Notes: a model not told the origin generated them from the sequence alone. A stretch of 64,000 nt of DNA from Aquilaria yunnanensis (GCA_039654915.1 CM077594.1:104546893-104610892), one strand, 5' to 3'. Counted from the stretch's first letter, positions 13,538 through 26,708 are shown. A program made the numbers and translations.

Positions 13538-14334
13538 TTTTTATTTCTTGAGGGATAGATGTAGCCTATTTAGATTGTTTTAAACAAATTGAATTTATTT
13601 TGTTCACTTTAAAAAAATAATGGAGGAGTTTTGTATTATTTCGAGTCGAGTGATTAAATTCGACGATTTAAATAACGTTAGTAATTTATTTTGTTATTTA
13701 AATAACATTAATAGTTTATTCGTCAAAGAAAATCATTCATCTCCAATTTGAACCGATCTTAATTCGTTACTTTTCCTGTTGATAACCACATTAGCGGTAG
13801 AAGTTGTTTCCCTTCAAAAGTAATTGAGCAAATTCAACGCAGCTAGCATGATTATTGTGGAAAATGTTATATCCGTAAACGTACTCATCGGGAAAAGAGA
13901 AAATTAGCAGAAAATTAAGACAGTAATACAAAATGAATGTTGTTGCCGGTGGTGTCGGGAAATGCGTGTGGGAGGATGGATGATCGTATCCGGATAGATA
14001 GATAGATAAATAGATAGGGGTGGGGCAAGAAGAAAGTGAAATAGTGATACAGAAAATGTAAACGTGGAGTTTCCTCAACAACAACATGGAATGGAAGGGG
14101 TGGAAGCTCCAACTCTCACTTTCACCATAACTTTGTCGCCAATCATAAATAGTGCTCTCCTATAATTTTTTTTTGTGTATGTCACTAGCACTCTCCTGTA
14201 GTAACACAACGTATAGCTGTAGCTGCTGCCCACGTCTCAGCATCATCGATGATTGCAACAACGCACCAGAAGCTGCCTTTTTTGTTTTAATTTCATATAC
14301 AATGCTATTTCATGATCATTCGACTCATTAATTG
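13538..14334. other. AT-rich spacer with a short GATA-type microsatellite
   Basis: A degenerate GATA tetranucleotide run lies near 13996-14018. The minus-strand open frames here are built on that low-complexity sequence. No gene was recognised. Confidence 0.5.
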
Positions 14335-14804
14335 TTAGGAAAAATTACAAAACTTCCTTGTAGTTTGGTATAACATACACTTTGCCCCATCCATTTTTAA
14401 AATCATACACTTTACCCATATTTCTTTTATAGTATTCAACAACAACATCTCAAACTCTAATTTAAACTATTTGATAATTATATTTCAGTAATTTTAAAAA
14501 AAATTATATTTTTTTCACAGCCAACCGAATTTTTTTTAAAAAAAATACTAATATGTATTTTCAGAGAGAAAAATATATTTACAAAAAGAAAAAAACTGAT
14601 AATTTAAAACATCTATTAAATATAAAAAAAATTAAAGAGATTGAAATTACTAAAAGATGACTATCGTATCGTTTAAATACAATTTCAGAACTTACTATCA
14701 GACAGTGTAAAAAACATAGGAGGCAAAGTGTAAGTTTCTAAAAATAGAGGGAGTAAACTATAAGTTAGGATATATCTTAGGGGGTAATTGTAAGTTTCCC
14801 TTAA
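14335..14804. mobile_element. MITE, family A copy 1
   Basis: The ends are inverted copies: TTAGGAAAAATTACAA on the left and, read on the minus strand, TTAAGGGAAACTTACAATTA on the right. The whole 470 bp is collinear with 62790-63266 in this window, sharing long stretches such as GATAATTTAAAA and GATGACTATC. Two dispersed copies with inverted ends define a MITE family. The interior is non-coding and very AT-rich. Confidence 0.72.
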
Positions 14805-15200
14805 GTGTTACTTCAACTACTCATTAAAATTATAAATCTTTAATTACTACTAATATTCTATTATGTACACTACAAGACAAATGGGCTTTTGTTATGGAAA
14901 ATATTGTAGGCGAATCGTAGCAAAATCACATTTGTTATGAAATATACCATCGTAACTAATTGTTGCGAAAATCCCTGTCACCAAAAGTATTTGTCACAAT
15001 ATCGAGGCTAAATTGTGACCAATGAAGAGTATTTGTGATGATTCTGCGATGAAAAAGCTTAGCACGATTCTGTGATGATTTTTATAGGGATGATTTTGCG
15101 ATGATTACGCATTACATATCTGTGATGATCATGCAACAAAAAAGATCATAGGAACATTAAAATGTTAATTAATTAATCAAATTAGTATATTATATTTATT

Positions 15201-18200
15201 ATATATTAGAATATAGTATAATATATTATTATATTATATAAATACTAATAATTTACATAAATATGTCGATTAAATACATAAATATGGAAAAAAAAAACCC
15301 TAAACTATAATTTACATCAATAATATAAAAATCATAAGAAAAAATCACAACAAATCATAAACAAAACCCAACTTATTAAACTTGGACCTTTTGATAAGAG
15401 AGAGGAAATGTAGCCAAAGGATATACAGGGTGAAGGAAGGTCGTAGTGGAGGAGACGGAGGCAGGAGGACAAACGTGTTGGAGGAGGCATGCTGTGGAGG
15501 GCCGTGGTGGAGGAAACTGAGCCAAAAAAGGACGGGCACAATGGAGGAGGACGGATGTGGCGAAGAATAGACGTGACAGAGGACGAACGTGGCGAAGGAC
15601 AGATGTGACGGATGATGGACACGACGAAATACGAGTGTGACAGAGGACGAACACGGCAAAGGACAAACACGATGAAGGACAAAGGTGGCGAAGGACGAAC
15701 GCAACGGAGGAGTGATGAAGGAGAGACAACAACAGCACGGTAAATAAGGCAGAGAAGAGGGATTACGATAGCAGAGAGTGAAGAGAGACAGTGGATAAGA
15801 GTAATCGAAGAGACGGCGATGGATTAGGGTTAGGGGCGGTAGAGGAAATGAGAGGAGATAAGATTGATTGGTGAGGAGCAAGGGTTATGGGAATAAGAAG
15901 AGGCAGTTTGGGCAATTAATATCACTATTTGTGACAACATAAATCATAGCTAACAATTGCTACAATTTAGCCTCGATTCTCTAATCGCAAAAAGCCTTGC
16001 AGTCCCCACGTGGCACAATCTAAGTCGTTAACTTTGCTACAATTTTACTATGATTTTAGTCATCGCAATTGTCCCGCCTAAATTTTCTTAAAAAATTTCA
16101 TATTTGCTTCATTTTTAGTTAATTTTTCTTACAATTTAGCTTTGATTATTTATTTTTTCCAACAATTTTTCAACAACTTTGAACTACTATTACACAGCAA
16201 AATCTCAAAAATCTTGTGTTAAATTGAAAATTAATTAAAAGTTTATGCAAAATGTTACAGTAATTATTATTGCTAGCTAAACCCTAAATTAATTTTCAAA
16301 ATCATTAGAAATCTAACTTAACAAAAATAAATAACTTAACAACCATTGTTGTAATTTTCACAAATTTCTAAAAGATTCTTAAACTTACTAAACATGGATA
16401 CCTTAAAAAAGATGCTACTTTCCAAATATATAAACCCTTAAAATTGGAAAGCTTAGTGTTTAGGGTTAGATCGATTAGTGTGGGGTTATTGTTTAGGATT
16501 AGTTTTATGTTAATGTTTAGGGTTAGGATTAGTCTTGCAACAGTTTAAAGTTTCTAAACTTGGAAGCCTCCGAAAAGTTTAGAGTTAGGGTTAGTATTAG
16601 AGTTAGTGTTTAGGGTTTGTGTTAGGGTGAGTGTTTAGAAGTTAGTGCTTAAGGTTATGATTTAGTGTTAGTGTTTTCAGGGTTAGAGTTAAGGTTTAGT
16701 GGTAGTAGATTAGTGTTTAGGGTTAAGGGTTTATGCTTTGGGGTTTCGAGTTTAGGGTTAAGGGTTTAGAGTTTTGGATTTAGGGTTTAGGTAATTGTTT
16801 AGTGTTTAGGGTTTAGGGTTTTTGGATTTAGGGTTTAGGGCATAGGGTTTAGGGTTTTTGTTTGGGTAAGTGTTTAGGGTTTATGGTTAAGGTTAGGGTT
16901 ATATATTAGAATATAGTATAATATATTATTATATTATATAAATACTAATAATTTACATAAATATGTCGATTAAATACATAAATATGGAAAAAAAAACCCT
17001 AAACTATAATTTACATCAATAATATAAAAATCATAAGAAAAAATCACAACAAATCATAAACAAAACCCAACTTATTAAACTTGGACCTTTTGATAAGAGA
17101 GAGGAAATGTAGCCAAAGGATATACAGGGTGAAGGAAGGTCGTAGTGGAGGAGACGGAGGCAGGAGGACAAACGTGTTGGAGGAGGCATGCTGTGGAGGG
17201 CCATGGTGGAGGAAACTGAGCCAAAAAAGGACGGGCACAATGGAGGAGGACGGATGTGGCGAAGAACAGACGTGACAGAGGACGAACGTGGCGAAGGACA
17301 GATGTGACGGATGATGGACACGACGAAATACGAGTGTGACAGAGGACGAACACGACAAAGGACAAACACGATGAAGGACAAAGGTGGCGAAGGACGAACG
17401 CAACGGAGGAGTGATGAAGGAGAGACAACAACAGCACGGTAAATAAGGCAGAGAAGAGGGATTACGATAGCAGAGAGTGAAGAGAGACAGTGGATAAGAG
17501 TAATCGAAGAGACGGCGATGGATTAGGGTTAGGGGCGGTAGAGGAAATGAGAGGAGATAAGATTGATTGGTGAGGAGCAAGGGTTATGGGAATAAGAAGA
17601 GGCAGTTTGGGCAATTAATATCACTATTTGTGACAACATAAATCATAGCTAACAATTGCTACAATTTAGCCTCGATTCTCTAATCGCAAAAAGCCTTGCA
17701 GTCCCCACGTGGCACAATCTAAGTCGTTAACTTTGCTACAATTTTACTATGATTTTAGTCATCGCAATTGTCCCGCCTAAATTTTCTTAAAAAATTTCAT
17801 ATTTGCTTCATTTTTAGTTAATTTTTCTTACAATTTAGCTTTGATTATTTATTTTTTCCAACAATTTTTCAACAACTTTGAACTACTATTACACAGCAAA
17901 ATCTCAAAAATCTTGTGTTAAATTGAAAATTAATTAAAAGTTTATGCAAAATGTTACAGTAATTATTATTGCTAGCTAAACCCTAAATTAATTTTCAAAA
18001 TCATTAGAAATCTAACTTAACAAAAATAAATAACTTAACAACCATTGTTGTAATTTTCACAAATTTCTAAAAGATTCTTAAACTTACTAAACATGGATAC
18101 CTTAAAAAAGATGCTACTTTCCAAATATATAAACCCTTAAAATTGGAAAGCTTAGTGTTTAGGGTTAGATCGATTAGTGTGGGGTTATTGTTTAGGATTA

Positions 18201-21200
18201 GTTTTATGTTAATGTTTAGGGTTAGGATTAGTCTTGCAACAGTTTAAAGTTTCTAAACTTGGAAGCCTCCGAAAAGTTTAGAGTTAGGGTTAGTATTAGA
18301 GTTAGTGTTTAGGGTTTGTGTTAGGGTGAGTGTTTAGAAGTTAGTGCTTAAGGTTATGATTTAGTGTTAGTGTTTTCAGGGTTAGAGTTAAGGTTTAGTG
18401 GTAGTAGATTAGTGTTTAGGGTTAAGGGTTTATGCTTTGGGGTTTCGAGTTTAGGGTTAAGGGTTTAGAGTTTTGGATTTAGGGTTTAGGTAATTGTTTA
18501 GTGTTTAGGGTTTAGGGTTTTTGGATTTAGGGTTTAGGGCATAGGGTTTAGGGTTTTTGTTTGGGTAAGTGTTTAGGGTTTATGGTTAAGGTTAGGGTTA
18601 TATATTAGAATATAGTATAATATATTATTATATTATATAAATACTAATAATTTACATAAATATGTCGATTAAATACATAAATATGGAAAAAAAAACCCTA
18701 AACTATAATTTACATCAATAATATAAAAATCATAAGAAAAAATCACAACAAATCATAAACAAAACCCAACTTATTAAACTTGGACCTTTTGATAAGAGAG
18801 AGGAAATGTAGCCAAAGGATATACAGGGTGAAGGAAGGTCGTAGTGGAGGAGACGGAGGCAGGAGGACAAACGTGTTGGAGGAGGCATGCTGTGGAGGGC
18901 CATGGTGGAGGAAACTGAGCCAAAAAAGGACGGGCACAATGGAGGAGGACGGATGTGGCGAAGAACAGACGTGACAGAGGACGAACGTGGCGAAGGACAG
19001 ATGTGACGGATGATGGACACGACGAAATACGAGTGTGACAGAAGACGAACACGACAAAGGACAAACACGATGAAGGACAAAGGTGGCGAAGGACGAACGC
19101 AACAGAGGAGTGATGAAGGAGAGACAACAACAGCACGGTAAATAAGGCAGAGAAGAGGGATTACGATAGCAGAGAGTGAAGAGAGACAGTGGATAAGAGT
19201 AATCGAAGAGACGGCGATGGATTAGGGTTAGGGGCGGTAGAGGAAATGAGAGGAGATAAGATTGATTGGTGAGGAGCAAGGGTTATGGGAATAAGAAGAG
19301 GCAGTTTGGGCAATTAATATCACTATTTGTGACAACATAAATCATAGCTAACAATTGCTACAATTTAGCCTCGATTCTCTAATCGCAAAAAGCCTTGCAG
19401 TCCCCACGTGGCACAATCTAAGTCGTTAACTTTGCTACAATTTTACTATGATTTTAGTCATCGCAATTGTCCCGCCTAAATTTTCTTAAAAAATTTCATA
19501 TTTGCTTCATTTTTAGTTAATTTTTCTTACAATTTAGCTTTGATTATTTATTTTTTCCAACAATTTTTCAACAACTTTGAACTACTATTACACAGCAAAA
19601 TCTCAAAAATCTTGTGTTAAATTGAAAATTAATTAAAAGTTTATGCAAAATGTTACAGTAATTATTATTGCTAGCTAAACCCTAAATTAATTTTCAAAAT
19701 CATTAGAAATCTAACTTAACAAAAATAAATAACTTAACAACCATTGTTGTAATTTTCACAAATTTCTAAAAGATTCTTAAACTTACTAAACATGGATACC
19801 TTAAAAAAGATGCTACTTTCCAAATATATAAACCCTTAAAATTGGAAAGCTTAGTGTTTAGGGTTAGATCGATTAGTGTGGGGTTATTGTTTAGGATTAG
19901 TTTTATGTTAATGTTTAGGGTTAGGATTAGTCTTGCAACAGTTTAAAGTTTCTAAACTTGGAAGCCTCCGAAAAGTTTAGAGTTAGGGTTAGTATTAGAG
20001 TTAGTGTTTAGGGTTTGTGTTAGGGTGAGTGTTTAGAAGTTAGTGCTTAAGGTTATGATTTAGTGTTAGTGTTTTCAGGGTTAGAGTTAAGGTTTAGTGG
20101 TAGTAGATTAGTGTTTAGGGTTAAGGGTTTATGCTTTGGGGTTTCGAGTTTAGGGTTAAGGGTTTAGAGTTTTGGATTTAGGGTTTAGGTAATTGTTTAG
20201 TGTTTAGGGTTTAGGGTTTTTGGATTTAGGGTTTAGGGCATAGGGTTTAGGGTTTTTGTTTGGGTAAGTGTTTAGGGTTTATGGTTAAGGTTAGGGTTAT
20301 ATATTAGAATATAGTATAATATATTATTATATTATATAAATACTAATAATTTACATAAATATGTCGATTAAATACATAAATATGGAAAAAAAAACCCTAA
20401 ACTATAATTTACATCAATAATATAAAAATCATAAGAAAAAATCACAACAAATCATAAACAAAACCCAACTTATTAAACTTGGACCTTTTGATAAGAGAGA
20501 GGAAATGTAGCCAAAGGATATACAGGGTGAAGGAAGGTCGTAGTGGAGGAGACGGAGGCAGGAGGACAAACGTGTTGGAGGAGGCATGCTGTGGAGGGCC
20601 ATGGTGGAGGAAACTGAGCCAAAAAAGGACGGGCACAATGGAGGAGGACGGATGTGGCGAAGAACAGACGTGACAGAGGACGAACGTGGCGAAGGACAGA
20701 TGTGACGGATGATGGACACGACGAAATACGAGTGTGACAGAGGACGAACACGACAAAGGACAAACACGATGAAGGACAAAGGTGGCGAAGGACGAACGCA
20801 ACGGAGGAGTGATGAAGGAGAGACAACAACAGCACGGTAAATAAGGCAGAGAAGAGGGATTACGATAGCAGAGAGTGAAGAGAGACAGTGGATAAGAGTA
20901 ATCGAAGAGACGGCGATGGATTAGGGTTAGGGGCGGTAGAGGAAATGAGAGGAGATAAGATTGATTGGTGAGGAGCAAGGGTTATGGGAATAAGAAGAGG
21001 CAGTTTGGGCAATTAATATCACTATTTGTGACAACATAAATCATAGCTAACAATTGCTACAATTTAGCCTCGATTCTCTAATCGCAAAAAGCCTTGCAGT
21101 CCCCACGTGGCACAATCTAAGTCGTTAACTTTGCTACAATTTTACTATGATTTTAGTCATCGCAATTGTCCCGCCTAAATTTTCTTAAAAAATTTCATAT

Positions 21201-21997
21201 TTGCTTCATTTTTAGTTAATTTTTCTTACAATTTAGCTTTGATTATTTATTTTTTCCAACAATTTTTCAACAACTTTGAACTACTATTACACAGCAAAAT
21301 CTCAAAAATCTTGTGTTAAATTGAAAATTAATTAAAAGTTTATGCAAAATGTTACAGTAATTATTATTGCTAGCTAAACCCTAAATTAATTTTCAAAATC
21401 ATTAGAAATCTAACTTAACAAAAATAAATAACTTAACAACCATTGTTGTAATTTTCACAAATTTCTAAAAGATTCTTAAACTTACTAAACATGGATACCT
21501 TAAAAAAGATGCTACTTTCCAAATATATAAACCCTTAAAATTGGAAAGCTTAGTGTTTAGGGTTAGATCGATTAGTGTGGGGTTATTGTTTAGGATTAGT
21601 TTTATGTTAATGTTTAGGGTTAGGATTAGTCTTGCAACAGTTTAAAGTTTCTAAACTTGGAAGCCTCCGAAAAGTTTAGAGTTAGGGTTAGTATTAGAGT
21701 TAGTGTTTAGGGTTTGTGTTAGGGTGAGTGTTTAGAAGTTAGTGCTTAAGGTTATGATTTAGTGTTAGTGTTTTCAGGGTTAGAGTTAAGGTTTAGTGGT
21801 AGTAGATTAGTGTTTAGGGTTAAGGGTTTATGCTTTGGGGTTTCGAGTTTAGGGTTAAGGGTTTAGAGTTTTGGATTTAGGGTTTAGGTAATTGTTTAGT
21901 GTTTAGGGTTTAGGGTTTTTGGATTTAGGGTTTAGGGCATAGGGTTTAGGGTTTTTGTTTGGGTAAGTGTTTAGGGTTTATGGTTAAGGTTAGGGTT
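15201..21997. repeat. Four tandem copies of a 1.7 kb unit inside the CACTA element
   Basis: Units begin at 15201, 16901, 18600 and 20299. The first is 1700 bp (one extra A in a poly-A run) and the rest 1699 bp. They differ by only a handful of substitutions, and units 2 and 4 agree at the variant sites I compared where units 1 and 3 differ. Each unit has, in order: an AT-rich start, a purine-rich segment made of degenerate GGACGAACGTGGCGAA-like motifs (about 520 bp), a subterminal-like segment (TGCTACAATTT, TCATCGCAATTG), an AT-rich part, and a telomere-like GTTTAGGG tract of about 450 bp. Open frames of 178, 120 and 116 aa recur on the minus strand in every unit, but they come from the low-complexity purine block and are not credible genes. 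Confidence 0.95.
16456..16897 (+). repeat. Degenerate telomere-like (TTTAGGG) tract, one per 1.7 kb unit
   Basis: The strand is rich in GTTTAGGG, TTAGGGTTAG and TTTAGGGTTT words resembling the plant telomere repeat TTTAGGG, diluted by point changes. Equivalent tracts end each of the four units (near 18155-18597, 19854-20296 and 21553-21995). The last runs on into a further stretch to about 22150 outside the array. The G-rich strand is always the plus strand. Confidence 0.85.
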
Positions 21998-22150
21998 AGA
22001 ATTTAGAGTTTAGTTTTAGTGTTAATGTTTAGGGTTTAGGGTTGTGGTTAGTATTTAAAATTTAGGATTTAGGGTTATGCTTAGGGTTTGGGAAGTTAGG
22101 GATTTAGGATTTTAAGGTTTGGGATGTTAGGGATTTAGGGGTTGAGGGTT
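21998..22150 (+). repeat. Extra telomere-like tract after the last tandem unit
   Basis: After the fourth unit the sequence does not re-enter the AT-rich unit start. It continues as GTTTAGGGTT-like repeats, then passes into the right subterminal region of the CACTA element. It probably preserves the original single-copy junction before the unit was amplified. Confidence 0.7.
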
Positions 22151-22482
22151 AGATCGTGGGGAGACTATAATAAATATTCCTACGATTTTACTACAGATTT
22201 TTGCTATGATTATTTCTGTAGCAATTTTGTCATAACTTTTCTCTCAAAAAATCCTCGACAAATCATTTGAGACAATTATTTTAAGCGTAAAAAGTTCATC
22301 GTAAAATCGCACAAACTGCGATAATTTTTATTGTAACAAATAATTTCATAGGGAAATCCTCACAATTCTGGCCGTTGACTGGTATACACATGTACTTGCT
22401 ACGATTTTCCATTGATAGCTAGTTGCCTCAATTTTTTTCGTCGCAATTGATCACTGCAAAGCTCGTTTCTCTTGTAGTTGTA

Positions 22483-25458
22483 ACAACAGCAATCAAAGCT
22501 ACTACGACTTGTACTTTCAAGCTTAGCTAGCTAGCTAGCTAGTTAACTTTCTTAATATATATATTAAATGTGATGCCTTTGTATTATATATATGGGCATC
22601 CCACAAATTAATATGAAATTTGCTTGAGAATCTTCAAGACATTTCTCATTAATTTTATTTTTATCCAATGACTTAATTTTGTTGATTAAAGAGGCATGTT
22701 GTGTTTAACCAAACCAATAGGATTGAAGCGTTGGAGAAACGAGTATATATAGATGATTCAGATTCTTACAGGTACTATACAAGGTGATTGAGGAATATTT
22801 CTCTACCCCTGAAGAAAGGAATGTTAAAAAGCCATGTATATTCCAACATCAACTATTTTCTTTTTCTTAATTAGCCATTACACTTTTTTAAAGAAGTGTT
22901 ATGTGTTTATGTATGCTTATATATAGTCATGCAGTAAAAATAGTAGGCCTGAAATAACAGAAGTTAATTAGGCCTAAGGGAGCAAAGTTAATGTTACATG
23001 AGTCGATATCAATTATCATGTCGTCAGTGTCAAAATTCTAAGAAGGCTTAAAAAGATCAATAAACCTGCATGAAAAAATTCTCTTTAATTTCCAATTTCA
23101 TTATTGATAATATTTCCATCCCAAATTTTTTGTTACGTTTTAAATTTTTATTTAAATATAATTTAAATTTACTTCTATTATTACTTACTTTTTAAAAGAA
23201 ATTATTTAGAAACAAAATGAATTATAGTTTTTAAATATAATTTTTTAAAATTTTTATAATATAATAATAAAATAAATTTAAACAAAAAAATTAAGTTGGA
23301 GAAAATAATTTAAAACAGATGGAGTATATATGATACCCTACTTGGTGATAGACTAGGCTACTCATCAAGCACGTTGGTGTAGATCAGAATAGCTCAAACG
23401 CAAGTCCATCTACCATTGATGTAAAAGTATTTACTGGATTAAGTGATCAAGTAGAGAATGAAATGATTATTGTTTATCTATTTTATGCAGCTATGTATGA
23501 GATTCTTAATTTCCTAGATGGACAATTTCAAAGAATCTATTTATGTGTTTTTTTTTTTGGTACAATGATCACATATGTTATTCCGCTGACTCTGTGTGGC
23601 CTCCTGTTTCGAGGAACCACCGCTACCCAAACCCCCCCGCCCCCCCGCCCCCCCTTACCTCCCTGTAGCACCGAGAAGGAAGGCCTTAATTCACAATTGT
23701 TTTTGTCACTCCCACCAATATTTAATTTTGTCCTACTACTGATAGCTTTCCTATCATTACTCTTAGATGATACTTTGTTCCAAATTGTTATTTAACATCA
23801 AATACTTTCATCAATTAAATCAAAATTCCTAGATTATATGGCTGAGATTTGGAGAAAAAGGTCAAAATAAAAGAAAGTGAAAGAAGATTCCTTTTGGCCC
23901 CAAGGACTATCACCACTTATCTTATTGGTCATCTAAAATAGGAACATTATTTAGACAAGCTAGTAAATCTTGCACCAATTCTTACTCCCATTTCCTTAAC
24001 TCCCTCATTCACTTATAGTTTTTTTTTATACAATTAATAAAGAAATGGGAGAGGCGTGGGAGGAAAATGAAGAGAATGGGAAAAATCAGTTATTTCCCCC
24101 AATTTGGAGGGGTAAAAAAATGTATAAAAAATAAAATTGAAAGAAAATAACCCTTCCTTTCCCTCTATTCCCTCTTATCTAAATATAAGAATCATACTAA
24201 TTTCCCTCTTTCTCCCTTCCACTTTCCTTGAATCTAAACAAACCCAACTTCTAGGCCCAATCCTCATGGATTTTAGTCATTCCATCGTGCCGTATCCATG
24301 ACATGCCATGCCCGTGCCCACTCTTTTCTCTGCTCACAGTCATATATGCCCATGACGACCCCTGTTCTATTCCAACATTTATAATTCAAACCCCACAATT
24401 ACCTTTCATAATGCTTGTCTTGTTTCTTTGTTTCGATGGGCTGGGCATCCATTTTTTGGTTAAAGATGGGATGGGCTTCGCTTCGTATTTCTTTTTTCTC
24501 CTCTAGTTAACGAAGAACAATGTTTATCTTATTATTATTATTATTATTATTATTATTTGTAAAAATGCTTCATTTGAATTAAAAGTGAATCAAATGATAT
24601 TTTACAAACCAATGACAACGTAAGACTCTAAAAACAACAGAAACATAAAACTGACTACAAATAAGTTGCTTATTCTTGTGATACAAATGAAACAAAGAGA
24701 ATCAGACAAAGTCGAACCTTATATATAAGTCAGAATAAATTTAAAGCACATAACTTAAAAATAACAGAAATAAAGCCCAAAATAAGTCAACAATAACCAA
24801 ACAATAACCAAACAACGCTAAAATCAATAATGTATCAAAGGCTTGAACAAGACTATTTATGAAAATATAAGGATTACCTATAAAACCTAAAAAAATAAAT
24901 ATTGACTTTACTATATGTAATCGCCTCCATATTTGTTACCGATTATCTTGACAACTCAGTAGAGCCAAAATTCCGATAAACCCAAGAGAAAATGAAGATT
25001 TATCGTTGTTTGCCTTGAATTCTTTAATTGAAAATCTACTATATGAGAGTCTTGAATCACTCTTAAATACCAAGATTTAAAGAAGATTACTTCCACTATA
25101 AAACCCAATAGATAACATCAAATAAAGTCAATTAAGTAATAAAAGAACTAAAAGAAAATCAGTTAGATTCGAATCAAAATTCAAATCTGGTCGGAAGCTG
25201 CAAAAAAGAGTGAGGGAGATGGTAGAAGGAATGGGTAAAGGAGTGGTGCTCTAAGTTTTCGTACCTCTAAGGATGTTGTCCTATTTAGCTTTTTCTTGTT
25301 TTAGCATTATGATTTCTTTTTAGTACTTCATCCTATCTTTAATTTAGCCATCTAACTTGCTCGAGTTTCTAACTGATGATAGAGGTTATAGGAAACATCA
25401 CATCACATTTTTTCAAAATTCTTTGGGAATCTTAAGTTCAGCCCTAGTTTTTATAGCC
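22483..25458. other. AT-rich spacer with simple repeats
   Basis: No gene was recognised. The spacer contains a TAGC-type run near 22515-22542, a C-rich block at 23632-23654 (three runs of seven C separated by single G), and a (TTA)n microsatellite at 24529-24558. C/T-rich stretches at 24140-24250 look like parts of decayed elements. The open frames at 23463-23795 and 24303-24506 lack any family signature. Confidence 0.5.
24529..24558. repeat. (TTA)10 microsatellite
   Basis: This is a perfect trinucleotide run of about ten units in AT-rich spacer. Confidence 0.95.
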
Positions 25459-25690
25459 AATTTGTTTTAATTTAAGTTAACTGAGTTCAAAGTAACTTAT
25501 TTTTAGCTTTACATTTTTTTTTACCTAAAACTAATTTCATTTGAAAGTCAAAATTATATAGATGTATTAATCGATTTAAAATAAAATTTCTATCATATTA
25601 CTAAATTTTTATGAATTTTTTTCTTTTTAATACATGAAATGAGAAAATTCATAAAATTTAATTAATATCATAAAAATTTTATAATTAATG
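25459..25690. mobile_element. Foldback MITE, family B, partial copy
   Basis: The sequence is collinear with the left half of the complete copies at 28549-28880 and 56462-56790. Shared blocks are TTGTTTTAATTTAAGTTAA, AACTAATTTCATTTGAAAG and TTACTAAATTTTTATGAA. The mirrored right arm is missing or too decayed to see. Confidence 0.6.
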
Positions 25691-26708
25691 AATTATCATA
25701 CCTAAATTTTACAATTAGAATTATCAGCCGTACCACATCTCTCCGAAAAGCTTAATTAGCACAAAAGCTGTTTCCTTTACCTAAAATGATCGCATAAGAG
25801 ACCCTCACAATAACTAACTTGGTACCAAACCAAATTATTCTTAATTTAACCTAAAAGGGACCATTTTCAATTTCTACAAATCTAGAACCTAAACCAACAA
25901 CCTAACTTAAATGAGAATAGATTACCAAAAAAAACACTTAAACGAGAATAACCAACCTAATTAACTAAACACGACGTAATAATATATAGCAGTGGTGAAC
26001 CTAAGTTTTTAGGCTTGGGGAGCTATGGTAGGTGGAGGCCAGACGAGACAAGAGATGATCACCGAAGCAAACTAGAGGAGAAAGAGACAGAGAGACGTTG
26101 AGAGAAAATGATTTGGGATGGATATGTAATGTTTTAGAGGTTAGGGGTAAATTTGTAATAAAAAGTAAAGGTTTAGCACTGTTTCTGCTATTTACCCTTT
26201 TTATATTCTTAGCCAGTTGGGGGGGGGGGGGGGACATATGCACCTGGTCCTTAGTTTCTCACAAAATGGCAACTTAATGCCTTATATTTACAAACTTTTG
26301 AAATTCTCAGGGGGCAGCAACACCCCCTACCTTAATGTGGTTCTACTACTGATATTTAAGCATCTAAAAACTAGATTTGGCCTACAAGTCATAATCAAAA
26401 TGAAAGTTTTTTATTGGAACTTAAATAAAAACTAATACTTTGCCTACAACATATTTAGTAAAAAGAAATTTTTCTAAATTTATGTGTTTCATCATGGTTT
26501 TTAAAATTGAATTATTCTTGATTATTTTGATATATAATGCTTATTTATTTAACTTGTATATCACTTGAAAACTTATGCATAAACAAGTCTAAAGTTAGGC
26601 ATTTTTTATTGATTTTTCTTCTTCTTGATTGGATAAAAAAAATCATAAAACATTAATTATTTTATAAAAAAAGTTTTGTTCAAGTGATTATTTATGGTGG
26701 AAGAAATT

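Larger units (their letters stand above)
14868..22479. mobile_element. Non-autonomous CACTA (En/Spm-type) DNA transposon
   Basis: The left end reads CACTACAAGACAAATGGGC, and the right end, on the minus strand, reads AACTACAAGAGAAACGAGC. These are the classic CACTA terminal repeats, with one changed terminal base on the right. The 3-bp sequence GTA flanks both sides (14865-14867 and 22480-22482), as expected for this superfamily. Both termini carry arrays of short repeated words of the type TGTGATGATT, GCGATGATT and CTACGATTTT, matching the subterminal repeats of CACTA elements. No transposase (TNPD/TNPA-like) frame is present, so mobility would need a helper. Nearly all of the interior is a 1.7 kb tandem array described separately. 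Confidence 0.85.

Noticed and set aside
15345..15881. 178-, 120- and 116-codon minus-strand frames conserved in all four tandem units
   Set aside because: They lie in a purine-rich degenerate minisatellite, overlap each other in different frames, and are kept only because the units are recent copies. No domain, and composition is low complexity.
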